Notes: generated by a model not told the origin, from the letters alone. Shown: positions 48,614 to 60,534, numbered from the stretch's first letter. The stretch: 64,000 nucleotides of DNA from Purshia tridentata (GCA_003254885.1 QANT01001171.1:18174-82173); one strand, 5' to 3'. Made by a program: numbers and translations.

Positions 48614-49942
48614 TGATATTTGCTCATGTTAGAGTTCCAAGGAAACTCAAATGTATAACTTACCTTGACATGTCATTGTAAAGAGCTCGTTTGCGGAGCA
48701 TGTAAGATACACATGGTGCACTACAGGAAACAAAAAAGCACCATAATGGGAGACAAATTCAATCCATGATCAAATAGTTTAAATCTTTGTAAACGGAGAG
48801 AAATCAAAAGCCTGACTCCAAAGCTAAGAATCCAAACAAATAAAATAAATGGAGAATGGCGGGAGTTAATGCACAGAAAAAAGAAAAAGCTGATAACAAG
48901 ATAATCATAATGCACAAGTTCAAAGGCACTGCAACACACATCATAATTAACTTAAGTCTAAACAGTATTATAAACCAAACAAACAAAATATATGGACAAT
49001 AGTGTATTGGTGTTGCTTTACTCTACTCTGTGTTCTTAGTATCCACAGCAGATCTATACAAATAAGGTGTCCTTGTAGAACTCAAGCTACAGTACACAGT
49101 ACACATTGCACATGGTAATAGGGTAGGGAAAATTTATGAGGTGGTTGGGCAATTCTCTTCTATCCTGCCTACGCAGAACACACTGATGGTTTGCTTCTAT
49201 TTTTTATGGAAGTAAATAAAATTAATTTGGCACGGCATAACTTTCAAATGAAAATGAGAAATCCAGTAAAACAAAAGAATATGAAACATTTCAAAGAAAG
49301 CATCCAGTATACATTGAGCAGACAGAAATTGATTTCAGTTTAAGAACTGAATTCTCTTTTTCTTCAATTCCAAAATCTCCAGTTACTCTACACGTTTTAA
49401 CAACATCCCAAAATTACATTCTAGAGCTTAAGGCTTGAAAAAAATGTCTGTATAATTTATTTGTACTTGTCTCAACATCAATTTGTTTCTCAATCAAGTA
49501 CTTAATTTCCTGAATATTAAAAGAGAGAATTAAACAAATAAATAACAAGCTTCTTGAAGTCAACGAATGTGAGAGCAAGTCAACGAAGGTCAAGACAATA
49601 ATAAAAACAGAATATGAAGAGAAATCGTGAAGTTGACAACGAAGTCAGATCTATGAACAAGAAAAGAAAAAAATTGAAGAATTAAGAAGCGAGCGAAACA
49701 GATCGAGAGCGCTTACCAAAACGCCGCGAAGCAGCAATCTGCAACAAACATTCAAAGCCTATCAGACACTGAATCAGATATATGTATGTATGTATGTGTG
49801 TGAGTGAGAGAGAGAAAGGGGAGAGAGAGAGAGAGAGATTACAGCGAGTGTCAGCCTGAATGGTGCCCATGAGGTCGGAGTGCCAGAGATTGCGGTAGTT
49901 CTGGCGGGCCTGCAGCTTTTCCATGTGCTGCTGCGACGCCAT
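46364..49942 (-). CDS. PLAC8-family cysteine-rich protein with micro-exons
   Basis: Eight exons run right to left: 49942-49843, 49738-49717 (22 bases), 48720-48664, 48545-48464, 47155-47060, 46916-46792, 46711-46693 (19 bases) and 46573-46364. All introns are GT-AG, and the product is 236 residues. The Cys-rich core is CCFAAFCAPC (35-44), RYVCCAGYMPCSGRCGESRC (60-79) and CPEFC. VFLCFGNSVASTRFLLQDEF and a hydrophobic stretch GFMFCLQQIACIFSIVAMIV (120-139) follow. The tail, after TQHKIEMDKRDG, is rich in Pro, Gln and Tyr. PLAC8 proteins include Cd-resistance (PCR) and cell-number-regulator (CNR) types at the plasma membrane, but this longer form resembles At5g41390, whose role is not established. 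The start MASQQHMEKLQARQNYRNLW is the only in-frame ATG before the core. Confidence 0.93.
47031..47056. repeat. (GA)n microsatellite at the PLAC8 exon 5 donor
   Basis: A GA run of about 26 bases that begins 2 bases inside the intron following exon 5, after the donor GTAC. Confidence 0.9.
48574..48611. repeat. Poly(A) tract in a PLAC8 intron
   Basis: An uninterrupted A run of about 38 bases, which is poly(T) on the gene strand. It lies 28 bases upstream of exon 4 and serves as a pyrimidine tract for its acceptor. Confidence 0.9.
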
Positions 49943-52454
49943 GGCCGTCGTCTTTTCGAAGCAAACTCACAGAGAAATCGAAGAGGACAAAGAAGAATAG
50001 CAACGAGTAGTGAAGCCGAGGCTCTACGAATAAAAAGAAAACGAAGAAGAAGAAGATCTCAAGAAGAAACAGCCAATGAAAAGCGAAAATTTCAAAGTCT
50101 TGGCCCTCTTGGGGAGATACTAAAGTGAGGGAAAAATATATAATAAATAAATAAAATAAAATGGTTACCGCGTAATCATTAATTAAGCGAGTAGAATTTA
50201 GAAATCGCAATTCCGATGAAGCCGATGTGAGCGGAAAATAAAATTAATAAATTAATAATACTACCAAACTTGAAATGGCTTCATACATGTGTTTCTAGTT
50301 GATTGAATTTTATTTTTTTTATAAGTTATGGGATTGGTTTTTGCCAGGCTGTCAACGCCTTTTCTTAAGGGTCGGGGTGGAATTATCCATGTAGATTAAT
50401 GCGGAGTGTCTTAAATCTTAGAGTACTTTATTAATAAGCCATAACTTATTATATTTTTCAGTTTTAAGCCACAACAAATATAATTCTTTATTAATAAGCC
50501 ACAAAATAAATTTTTAAGCAAAAAAAAAAATTCATCTACAAAAATATAAAAACAAAAAATAAAAAATTCCTAAGAAAAAATTAAGTCAAGTGTAATTCCA
50601 AAAAATTTTAAAATGTAACTCTTAATATATAATGTTAGAACAAAAAAATTATACCAAAGTATAACTCAATAAAAATCTAAAACTAAATTTTAACTCAATA
50701 AGAATTACACTTTAAATTATAAATAGTATGAGTTACAGTATCTAAATGANTTATAGTATCTAAATAAATTACACTTTTAACTGCAAAAATTTAAATATGT
50801 TGGAAGCCCAAAGGCACAGCTAAAGCGACCATAAAAGCAACCACTCAAAGTCACGCACTTCCATTCCATCACTTCATTTTTCTTTTCTTTTTTTGGCCAA
50901 GCATCATCACTTCATTTTTATATTTCATTCATTTGCTAGTTTTTCTTGGATTTTGGACTCTCACATTCAAAGTATAAATGAGAGTGGGGCCAACTGTGTT
51001 TATCTTAGCTCACAAACTTAATTAACATGGTTTGCTAGAGAGTGAGAGATGAAAATTAAGCAAGCAAGAGATGTACGTGGACTTGTAGTTGTGTGTGTAT
51101 AAATATATATATATATATTTATATATATGTAATAGAGAAAAGGCTACACATGCAGTGGCGCCTTATAGAGGGAATATAAGATTGCAGTATATGATAAGCT
51201 ACGTTGGCTCAGAGTTGTTGTAATAAATTATAAAATAATGGCTTGAAAATAAATAAATTAAATATATGGGTTTATGACTTAATTAAAAATAATTTAATGA
51301 CTTATCACTAATTTATCCTTGATTAAAATAGAAGACTTTTTTTTAGCCAGTTAAAGAGAAGACTTTAATGAGTTAAAAAGAGAATTTTTAAAATAAAAAA
51401 TTATTTTGCAAGTAAAATCTATAAGGGTATATTTGGAAATAGAAGTAATAAATATAATAAAACAATTTTTAAAAATAAAAGGAGTGCAAATGGAAAAAAG
51501 TGGAGTGTGAAAATCGCTTCCCTTAAAATAAATAAGTCAAATAACTTTCGGCATTATATCCATTTTAGTAATTATAAACAGTCACAGCAGTTTTATATTA
51601 CAATTTACCAAACACCTTCATACTGCTTTTGTACTCACAGCATTTTTGAAAACATAGTTTACCAAACACTGAGCTAACATTACTTCACAGCTGTTTTACT
51701 TCACTGCTATATTACTTCATTGCAGTTTTTCTCACTGCAATACCAAACTAAGCCTAAGTAATTTTATATTAAATGCTAATGTTCTAAAACCTCCTAACTA
51801 GAGTTAGAATATTTCTAAATCCCTAACTTTTATTAAACTCTCCCAAAACCTTATATTTTGCATTTAAACTCTTCAAAACCCTCTTTTCAATGCCAAGACA
51901 GCTGTGTTTGACTTTAATATTTCCTAAATTTCAATTATACCCTTTTGCATATTTGTTTTAGTGCTTTTTTTTACAGACTTTGAGAGTATTTTCCTGTTTT
52001 GCCCCATTTTCCCTTTTAGGGTATATAATTATCTCGATTGAGGAATTATGTTAGAATTTGGTTTTGGGAGGGTTGGGTAATTATTTAGGTTGTGGGTTGT
52101 AATTCGAAAGTAAAAAAGGATATTATAATTTTGAAGAAGTTTTAGGAGAGTTTCTAAAAAGGTGGGAGCTTAGAAAAAATTTGTTAATAGTTAGAAAATT
52201 TAGAAAAATTTGCTATTTTATTAAATCATCCCTTTTAATTCAACAATCACTTTTTAACCTCCTTTTAAAATTTAACTTTTTTGACTTTTTGCCAAAAAAT
52301 GGACAAAAAAACCCGCATCATTTATGATCTCCCTTGCCAGTTCCAGCCACCTCCCACAAACCCACTCTTTCTCTCTCTCACTCTGCGATTTGGGTTTGAG
52401 CCATCACCAGTTCCAGCCACGCACCTCCCTCCTCCGCCAGTTCCAGCCACCTTT

Positions 52455-52491
<37 letters not shown>

Positions 52492-53301
52492 AATCTGGGT
52501 TTTTAATTGGTTCTTTCTCTCTCTTTCTCTATGTGATCTGTGAAAATGTGAAACTTTCTAAGGAGCAAATCTCAGTAGCAAATTGGGCTTTTACATAGAC
52601 TAATTAAGCTATTCCAGAACACATCAAATCCGAGAACTCGAACACTGAAAATATAAAAAATTGATAGAAAGCTTAAATGAGTAATCACCAACTGGAGCTG
52701 ATAAGGTCTCTCCAATTCGGAGAAGACAAATTGCGAGGCCTAGACAAATGAAAAGCATAAGGATAATCAAGGCTCTGTACCGAAACATCCTTAGCTATCT
52801 CTTTAGCACCAGATTTTGCCATTATTGACCTACCAGCACCAGCACCACATTCTTTTTCTTCCTATCTTTCTTTTTTTGTTTCAGATTTGCAATTTAATGG
52901 CCGACATATGATTAAAATATCATCGACATATGATCAACAAATAATCGACATATAGTTTTCACCTAGCCTTTCAAAAATCAGGGTTGGCCCTGTCAAGGTG
53001 TATCCTAATGGGAGGTTTCAACTTCATAGTTGCGATAACATATTACATTTTGATGTTTAATAAATCCTCTTATTCATTAAAATTTATAGATTTAACTATT
53101 TCAAAATTTGAACTATTTTAACTAAAAAGCAAATCGTGTTATTAATTAGTGCTTACAAAAACATGCAAAAATAGCCTTTGATTATATAAGTATATATATG
53201 CTACTATTTTCATACATAGACTAGTTGAAATCGCCCAATTTCTTTTAAGTAGTACGTACTAGTCAATCCTTACTAGAACCATAACCCACTATATATCTGA
53301 C
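49943..53301. other. Intergenic region between PLAC8 and NPF genes
   Basis: The PLAC8 leader and promoter come first, then very AT-rich DNA with an undetermined base at 50750. From about 51560 to 51760 there is a MITE-like stretch with repeated TTACCAAACAC and TTACTTCA words but no clear ends. At about 52335-52455 CCAGTTCCAGCCAC occurs three times, followed by a CT run (52457-52487). Open frames at 52281-52598 derive from these repeats and are not genes. Confidence 0.6.
52335..52487. repeat. Three interspersed CCAGTTCCAGCCAC repeats plus (CT)n
   Basis: The 14-base word occurs three times within about 120 bases, followed by a CT run of about 31 bases. The arrangement resembles a degenerate minisatellite, and its origin is unknown. 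Confidence 0.75.
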
Positions 53302-55159
53302 TTAGATGACTGAGTTCTCTTTATCTAGTTCCACAAGTAGTACTTCTTCCTTACATAATTCAATATTGTCCTCTTCTAAGGGCTTGTAAGTATAAAAGCA
53401 AGCACATAATATATAATACACGATATTAATAACTTGGATTCCACCAACAAGCCAGTAATAGTATTCTAGTCTTCCCCTATTGAGGTTCCTATCAGGTAGC
53501 CAATTATAATTTCCGTTTCCTGAATACTTGTGAACCAATGTGACCATCAATGTACCTAAATAATTCCCAATTGAGATCGCTATCCAGTGTAGCGCAGTTG
53601 CAGTGCTTCTCATGCTTTCAGGAGATTGATCATAAAGAAACTCCAAGTGTCCGACGTGCATGAAGACTTCAGCTAAACCATGGATGCAAAACTGAGGAAC
53701 CAACCAAAACACAGATATAGGGATAATAGCTTTTGGGTCATCGAGCAAGTTGTGGTTGGAGGCAACCGTTTTTCTTTTAATCTCAACGAACGATGCGACA
53801 AGTGTGGCAAAAATGTTGATGACAAAGCCGACCCCCATTCTTTGGAGGCAAGTAATGCCGGACGGATTGCCGGTGAAGCGGCGAGCCACGGGGACAAATA
53901 AACGTCCATAGAGGAGGAGGCTGATGAGGGTAGTTAGGACGCCAAAGATTGAGAGACTAGCTGGTTCGATTTCGAAAGAGTGAGTAACATGACGGTTCAT
54001 AGTTCGAGCTTGTTGGATGGTGAAACTGTGTTGGTGTGAGGTTGAGGTCACAAGTAAGATGGCTGCAGCCGAAATGGGTAGTATTCTGATGATGGATTTC
54101 AGCTCTTCAACGCGATGGACAGTGGCAAGCCTCCATAGGTTTGGTGCAGTACTACCCACCTCATTCTCTGTAACTATTGCAGCTCTATCAAACCACCTTC
54201 AAATTCATTCACAAATTAGTTAGTTAGGAGCTAGCTAGCTACTTAATTAATATATGGATAATATATATTAATCTTTAATTTGGTCACATGCATATACACA
54301 AATATATAGTGGCTCGCCCTAGCTCATGATCATCATTTAGAATTTAGGTTTTAATTATTGAATTTTGAGTTACTCATAGTTAAAACTTAAAATAATAGTA
54401 ATTCTATACTATAAGGTAACCAATCATGTCTTAAAATACGATTGAAAAATAAGAAAAACTTATAATAGTGGTTGTCAATCGAAGCTTATATCGACTTATA
54501 TTGGTGCTAATTTGGAACTTAATTAAGAAATTTTGAAGAAATTAACTAAATTATGTACCTCAATTGATGGGTGTGTAAGAGCTTTCCATGCAAAGAAATA
54601 GGCGCATCAAGGTCTGCATTTTTGTACAAGAGCATTGGGTCTTCTGGTAACTGTGCATTCCTCTTCTTAAAAGCAGCAACAATAACTTGAACCAACCTGA
54701 GCAATGGACTACTTCCCGCTGGTTTCGATTTGATATAAAGTGGAGAACCCACCACAAAAGCCACAACTGATAGAGCCATGGCTATAGTAGGAATACCAAG
54801 ACCCCATCCCCATCCCACATTGTCTTGAATGTAAACCACAACGGTTAAAGCAGTTAGTGTTGCCATTCCCATGCAAAAATAGTACCAATTGAAGAAATTA
54901 GTATTCCAACTTCCTTGATGATGATTATGATTTGGTGTTGATCGATTGGTACCCATTATATTGGTCATGTTCAATTGGTCTGCAGCAAAGGCAACAACGC
55001 AAGGCTTAATACCACCTGAGCCGAGAGAGGTGAGGAGAAGAGAGATGTAGAGAATCCATAGCTGTGAAGTCGACGCTTCCTGGCACTTCACTTGTGTTGG
55101 GCATGGTGGAGGGCGAAGTGATGGGAGTAGTGCTGATATTGTGATGCTCACCAATCCCT

Positions 55160-55197
<38 letters not shown>

Positions 55198-57808
55198 GTA
55201 ATATATTAGTTGGGTTATAATTATTTAGTTATTGTCAAATCATAAGATAATTTTGAATAAGGGAAAAAACTTAAGAGTTATTTCAGTCCAGCTAAAATAT
55301 AAGGAAAAAAATTTGAGAGACAAGTGAAGTGAGGGATAATGAAGAAGAGATACCAAATCGAAGTTAATTTGTTGTATATATAATTAATTAAAGTAGTGTA
55401 AATTAAGTGCTATGAACCCAAAATTTAAATTAAAACATTCCCAAGTCATGATAAAACAAGAGGTAGCTAGCTAAAACTAACCCTGGTCTCTCTCATCAAC
55501 AACTAGCTAGCTATCTATAGGGAAATTAAATTGAGAAAAAGAGAGAGAGAGAGAGACCAATTCATAGATAATGGAAGATATGGTAATTGTCCAAAACCGG
55601 CCAGCAAAAGAATCAGCAATTGCAGCACCAAGAAGTGGCGTGAAGTTGGCAGTGCCCATGAAGTTACTAAGGGTGTTAGAGGCTTTTACTAGTGGCATGT
55701 TCAGCTCTTGGGTCAGATATGTTATCATGTTCGCATGGAACCCATTGCTAGCAAATCTATCGCACATCTCATTTGCTGCAAAAAAAAAGAAAAAGAAAAA
55801 AGAATTATAAAGTTTATAAACCTTCATATACAACTCTATATACAAGTGATATTGATATATGAGATAGGGGAGAGGGTCTAGTGAGGTTTTAAATTAATGA
55901 CTTTGTAAACAAAATCAATAGTTAATTAAATAATAAAGAATTTATTGTTCCTATGGAATAAATATGGTACTTATGGGTTACCTTGAAATTAAGGTGTGTT
56001 AATTACAAGGGGTACAGAGTGTGCAAACAAAATGAATTATTGAAATAATTTAGTTAATCACCTCGATAGTTGAAAATTCTATGATCCATCTTAGCAGCTA
56101 AAGGCGGTTTAACACTAGTTATTTGTTTTAAGTTCTTCTTTTTAGTTAAAGAAGATAGAGAGAGAACATATATAAATATATATATATATATATATGAGAG
56201 AAATGAGGGAACATTTGAACTAGGAAGAGTACCATGAGATATGAGAGAAGTAAAAAAAAAAAGGAAGGAAGATACAAAAAACAAATTGGAACTTGTTTTT
56301 TGTTTTTTTGTTTAGATCTTATACATCATATACATTTTCTCATCTTGATCTTCTCACATTTATCATCTCTCAATCTTCTCATTATTCTCTCGTTATTTTC
56401 TGTAATTAAAACTCCAATTATAATGTTACCAAACAGGCCCTAATTTAAGTTGTCCATTGAGTGATCTACAAAATATTTTGAAATTTAAAGAAAATATAAA
56501 TAGATATTTCTTTATCTTTATGATATCAAATAACTCCCCTATTTTCTCTCACCACACAAATTTGAATTTTATCATAACACACCCCTCTCATTATCAAAAT
56601 ACTTATATCTCATTAATCTCACCAAATTTCTCACTACACCCACTCAATCCAAACACTACAAACCCCATGTACCAAACATCCAAATTACACATTGAATTTC
56701 TAAATTAAAAAAAAAAAAAAACTAAAACCCACCCTGCAAGCCCTCCACACCTACCATACTGCCATTCTCATCACCAAAGATCAGACCCACACCACCGGTA
56801 CATCTCCAACCACTCTCTCTCTTCTCTCTCTTTCCCTCTTCTCTTGCTTCCTCCTCTCTCTATAGTTCGCACCACCCCTATCGAACAAAAAGGGAGGCCA
56901 ATCGGCAAGCTCGCCAGCCTCTCTTTTTGTTAGGCAAAGGAGGTGTGAAGAAAGAGAGAGCGAAAGAGAAAGAAAGAGAGGGAAAGAGAAGGAGAGAGAT
57001 CAAGATAAAGGGAAGAAAGAGAAAGAGAGAGAGAAAGGGAGAGGAGGGGGCTGATAGCGTGGGGCTCGACCTCCGATGATGAGGGCAATGGCTATAGCAA
57101 GAGGTTGGCTGGTGGTTTTGAGATATTTTCTTTTTTTCTTTGATAAAAAAATCTCTTTTTTTCTTTGATAAAAAAGGACATGTTGTCATTTGTTTTTTGA
57201 TAATGAGTGATTGGGTAATTTTACAAATTAAATAAAAAGAGTGCATAATAAAAAGAAAATAAGTGTACAGATAGCAGCTCTCTATTAATTAAGTGCAGTA
57301 TAAACAGATCCAAAATTTTAAGAATTTTTTTGGTGAATGTAGTTCGGTTACTAGATGCATGGTTTGGCCAAATTAACTTATGAGCCATATAAAATCACAA
57401 ACATTTGTTTGATGGCTGTCAAAGAAGCAATAGAAATATTTACCAACACCTGTCCATAACAAAAATTCAATTTTTTCTCTCTTACTTACCCAGATCATCA
57501 TTTTCTGTCTCCTAAAATTCCACTAAAAAAAAAACCACTTTTTGGTTGCCATTGATGTAAACTCTAGAAAACCTCTTCAAGCAAACTCAAGAAATCAAAC
57601 TATTTTAAGTTAAATTAATTGACTTGGTTAAGCAGTAACAAGAAGAAATTTAGCCAAAACAAGAAGACTATTAATTAGTGCATGCATACATACCAAGGAT
57701 GAATGGCATTGTTTTGATTCCTCCAAGCTTTGTTTCCTTGCTCTTCTTAAAATGTTCTTCATTCTCATGCTTCTCATTCTCATCCAGGCTCCCTTTCCCT
57801 TGTTCCAT
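53302..57808 (-). CDS. NPF3.1: NRT1/PTR family transporter, NPF3.1 type
   Basis: Four exons run right to left: 57808-57694, 55775-55558, 55157-54559 and 54196-53302. All introns are GT-AG, and the product is 608 residues. The ATG at 57808 (MEQGKGSLDENE) is followed by a charged cytosolic stretch and then the first membrane segment. The proton-coupling motif appears as E41-M-C-D44-R45, that is ExxDR rather than the usual ExxE(K/R). Family blocks include HANMITYLTQELNMPLVKAS, IADSFAGRFWTIT, SLGSGGIKPCVVAF, NFFNWYYFCMG, IQDNVGWG, TMNRHVTHSFEIEPASLSIF and YDQSPESMRSTATAL. These match Arabidopsis NPF3.1 (At1g68570), reported to carry nitrate/nitrite and gibberellins. Twelve membrane segments with a long central loop are expected. 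Intron 1 is unusually long (1918 bases). No break in the frame is seen. Confidence 0.93.
55165..55191. repeat. (AT)n microsatellite in NPF intron 2
   Basis: An AT run of about 27 bases located 7 bases upstream of the acceptor of NPF exon 3. Confidence 0.9.
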
Positions 57809-58173
57809 CTCTGGTTTAATCGCTATGCAATATCCAAGAGAACATTTAATTTATAAACAAGAGACTGATGCTATGACAAAATTGGAAAAGATGTCGGGCC
57901 CACAGATAGAAATTTGTATTGTTATGGGTGCTGAATGATTGGCATTTGCAGTGCACTGATAGGAGGGTAAGTGTGAATGTATAGTGCATATATTTCTTTT
58001 TCTATTTTTTGCTTGTCTTATTATTTTTTGTTAATGTTATAAAAGCCCATGTACTACAAACTTTTCAATGGTTAAATGAACTCCCAGTTTAAACTAAATT
58101 AATCCGGTCCACTTTTTAATCAATTCTTGGAATGTTATTATAATTCTTAGACAATTATAATCCTTTTATAAAA

Positions 58174-59104
58174 GGCTTTTTTACACAAATACCACCTGGA
58201 TTATAGGGGGTGTGCTCCCGTACCACCTGAACTTTTTTTTTTTACTATTTACCACCTGAAGTTATCAATATGTGCCAATGTGGCACCTCCAGTCAATTTT
58301 TTTGTTAAATCATCAATTTTTTTCTCAAATTTCCTAATTTGCCCTTAAAATTTTTTTGCTTTTCTTTGTTATACTTAGGGGTGGGCGCTGGGCGGGGTGG
58401 GTCGGGTGGGAGCTCAACCCGTCACCACCCACATAGTCAATGGGCGGAGCAGTTGCAAGTTAATCGGGGAGCGGGTTGGAGCGGGTCGGTAGCGGGTGAG
58501 CCGTTTAGAAATAGTGGAAATTAAAGAGAGTGAGGGTGAGTTTATATGCATGCCAATATTCCAAAATTAAAGCAAATTATTTATGTATATGCTTAGGATG
58601 ATGTTAATGACCCCCATTTCACCCATAAAAAAGGACTTATCTTCTCTTCAAAGTATGGAAACAATATTTCTTAAAGAATATAAGTAAGGAAAGTGATGAA
58701 TAAAGTAATTATGTAAATATATAATAATTTTACTAGCCCTTAAATCTTGTAAAATACATCCATCATATTTCCTATATTGCATAATCGGTTAAACGGGTGG
58801 TGATGGGTGGTGAAGGAGGAAACCCAAATCCAAGCCATCGACTATTGGGTGGATCGGGTGAAGATTAAACGGGTGGCGGTTCGGGCGATAAATGGTGGTG
58901 GGCGGGTTGATGCCCACCCCTAGTTATACTTGAGGGCAAATTAGGAAATTTGAGAAAAAAGTTGATAATTTAATAAAAAAATTGACTGGAGGTGCCACAT
59001 TGGCACATATTGATAACTTCAGGTGGTAAATAGTAAAAAAAAAAAGTTCAGGTGGTATGGGAGCACACCCCCTATAGTTCAGGTGGTATTTGTATAAAAA
59101 ACCC
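58174..59104. mobile_element. Mutator-like foldback element, interrupted by a hAT MITE
   Basis: The arms of about 175-190 bases are near-perfect inverted repeats. Both carry CAAATACCACCTG, then a TATAGGGGGTGTGCTCCC block, then TACCACCTGAAC, then a T run, and both end in CCTAATTTGCCCT. The ends are GG(C/G)TTTTTTA-like, and TTTATAAAA flanks both sides (58165-58173 and 59105-59113), a 9-bp target duplication typical of Mutator-like elements. Without the inserted MITE it would be about 376 bases long. No transposase is present. Confidence 0.85.
58376..58922. mobile_element. hAT MITE nested in the Mutator-like element
   Basis: The ends TAGGGGTGGGCGC and ATGCCCACCCCTA are inverted repeats. GTTATACT flanks it at 58368-58375 and 58923-58930. 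The interior is rich in GGGTGGGTCGGG/CCCGTCACC motifs at both ends and AT-rich in the middle. There is no transposase frame. Confidence 0.9.
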
Positions 59105-59472
59105 TTTATAAAAAGTAAAAAGTTAAGGGTTTTTTTTTTTTTAATTCTTTCAACTTTTGTGTGAAAATCATGTACATAGTTATTTTCTTGATGTAATTAG
59201 TTGTAATATATTTTGAGTATTGGTCTACTTTGTGTATAAAATCTCCTATATTTGTCCCTATTAATTACTGACCCTTAATTCAATTAGAAAGACGTTCGCC
59301 ATACGTCTCATGTTAAATAATAATTTTGGCCTTTCAATCAGTAGTAGTACAGTGTGCATAGTTTTGTCACATTTTAAGGGGCTTGAATGTGTGGTATGGT
59401 TTTGCCCTTTTAGGATAAGTAATGATAACTTTTTGTCTTTTGTTACGTAGAATAAGTCTTTTCTTTCTTAAT

Positions 59473-60534
59473 TGAGTCAGCTACGTGCCTTTTTAAATGC
59501 TGATTGGGTTGGGTGTCCAACCACCCGCCAGTTTACACAGGTTACCTTATATTATTTTTGGGCAACAATCTTCTCTCCTGGTGTTCCAAAAAACAACCAA
59601 CTGTTTCTTGCTCTAGCGGCGACTTTGAGTATCGTTCTCTTGCTCATGCATGGGCAAAACGGTTTGGTTAGTCTATATTTTACATGAGCTTGATGTTCGC
59701 CTCACTCTCCCTAGTATTTGCATTGTCACAACATATGTGCCACTTATCTAGATGCTAATCCAGTTTTCCATGCTCGTACTCACCACATTAAGCTCGACTA
59801 TTATTTTGTGCGTAAAAGGATGGCTCTTGGTAGTCATCGAGTGGTATCTGTCCCCTCTAATGAGAAAATTAGCTGTCAACATACATTCTCACCAAAGGCC
59901 TCTTCAAGACTCGACATCTTCTTTTGTAACAATTTTGTTCGTCCAAGACCACCAAGTTTGAAAGAGAGTGTTAAAAATATTTCTAGATGTGCTTAGGACT
60001 CCTTGTATCATTTGTATTTTTATTACTTGGTGCACCTTGCGTTTTCCTACTTGTATAAGGGCTAGCTTTACACTATATATATATATATAAGTGTGGGATC
60101 CCACATTTAAGCCTAAATGTGGGATCTCTCATGGGCCCACTACACATTGTATTTCGATAATCGGAACCGTCTACTTTTTTGGTCTCTATAGAAGGATCGT
60201 GCTTGCAAAAAATTAGATTAATCGGAGACCATTTGACCGTTGATTAATTTATCACAATTTCAAGTGTTTATCAAAATATTTTGTTCGTCTACTTATTTGA
60301 TCAATGTTCGATAGCTTAATGGTTTCCGATTTGCTTAATTTTTTGCAAGGATAATCTTTAAACGTAGACCTAGAAAATAGACGGTTCGGATCGTTTAAAT
60401 ACCCTATGGAATGGGCCCCAATGAAGAATCCCATAAATATGGGATCCCACACTTGAAGGGGCCTGTATATATATATAACTATTGTTTTACTTGTAAATTA
60501 ATGAGAATACCGAGTTTATAGTACTAGTCGAACA
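59473..60534 (+). mobile_element. 5'-truncated Ty1/copia retrotransposon relic with 3' LTR
   Basis: From 59473 to about 59960 the sequence encodes a frameshifted, decayed end of a copia polyprotein: the RNase H region (ADWVGCPTT near the start) and, in another frame, ATYLDANPVFHARTHHIKLDY. A purine-rich tract (GAAAGAGAG, about 59960-59968) precedes TGTTAAAAATATTTC, the likely 3' LTR start at 59969. The LTR appears to end near 60534, after AATGAGAATACC. It is interrupted by a MITE (about 60086-60468). Most of the element, including the 5' LTR, integrase and most of the reverse transcriptase, is absent. Confidence 0.8.
60086..60468. mobile_element. MITE with GTGTGGGATCCCA inverted ends, inside the copia LTR
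   Basis: AAGTGTGGGATCCCA near 60088 is matched by TGGGATCCCACACTT near 60443-60457. The homology extends inward imperfectly (GGGCCCACT versus AATGGGCCCC). The right end has an extra AGGGGCCTG that is missing on the left, so the left tip may be lost or the ends are not exact. TATATATA runs flank both sides and hide any target duplication. Confidence 0.65.

Noticed and set aside
52281-52598. 105-codon plus-strand frame
   Set aside because: It is made of the CCAGTTCCAGCCAC repeats and a CT microsatellite, not a protein-like sequence.
56878-57246. 122-codon minus-strand frame within the first NPF intron
   Set aside because: It derives from GA/CT-rich sequence, and the encoded Phe/Leu/Ser-rich peptide has no family features.
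57678-57938. 86-codon plus-strand frame
   Set aside because: It is antisense to NPF exon 1, whose minus-strand reading joins in frame to a conserved transporter.
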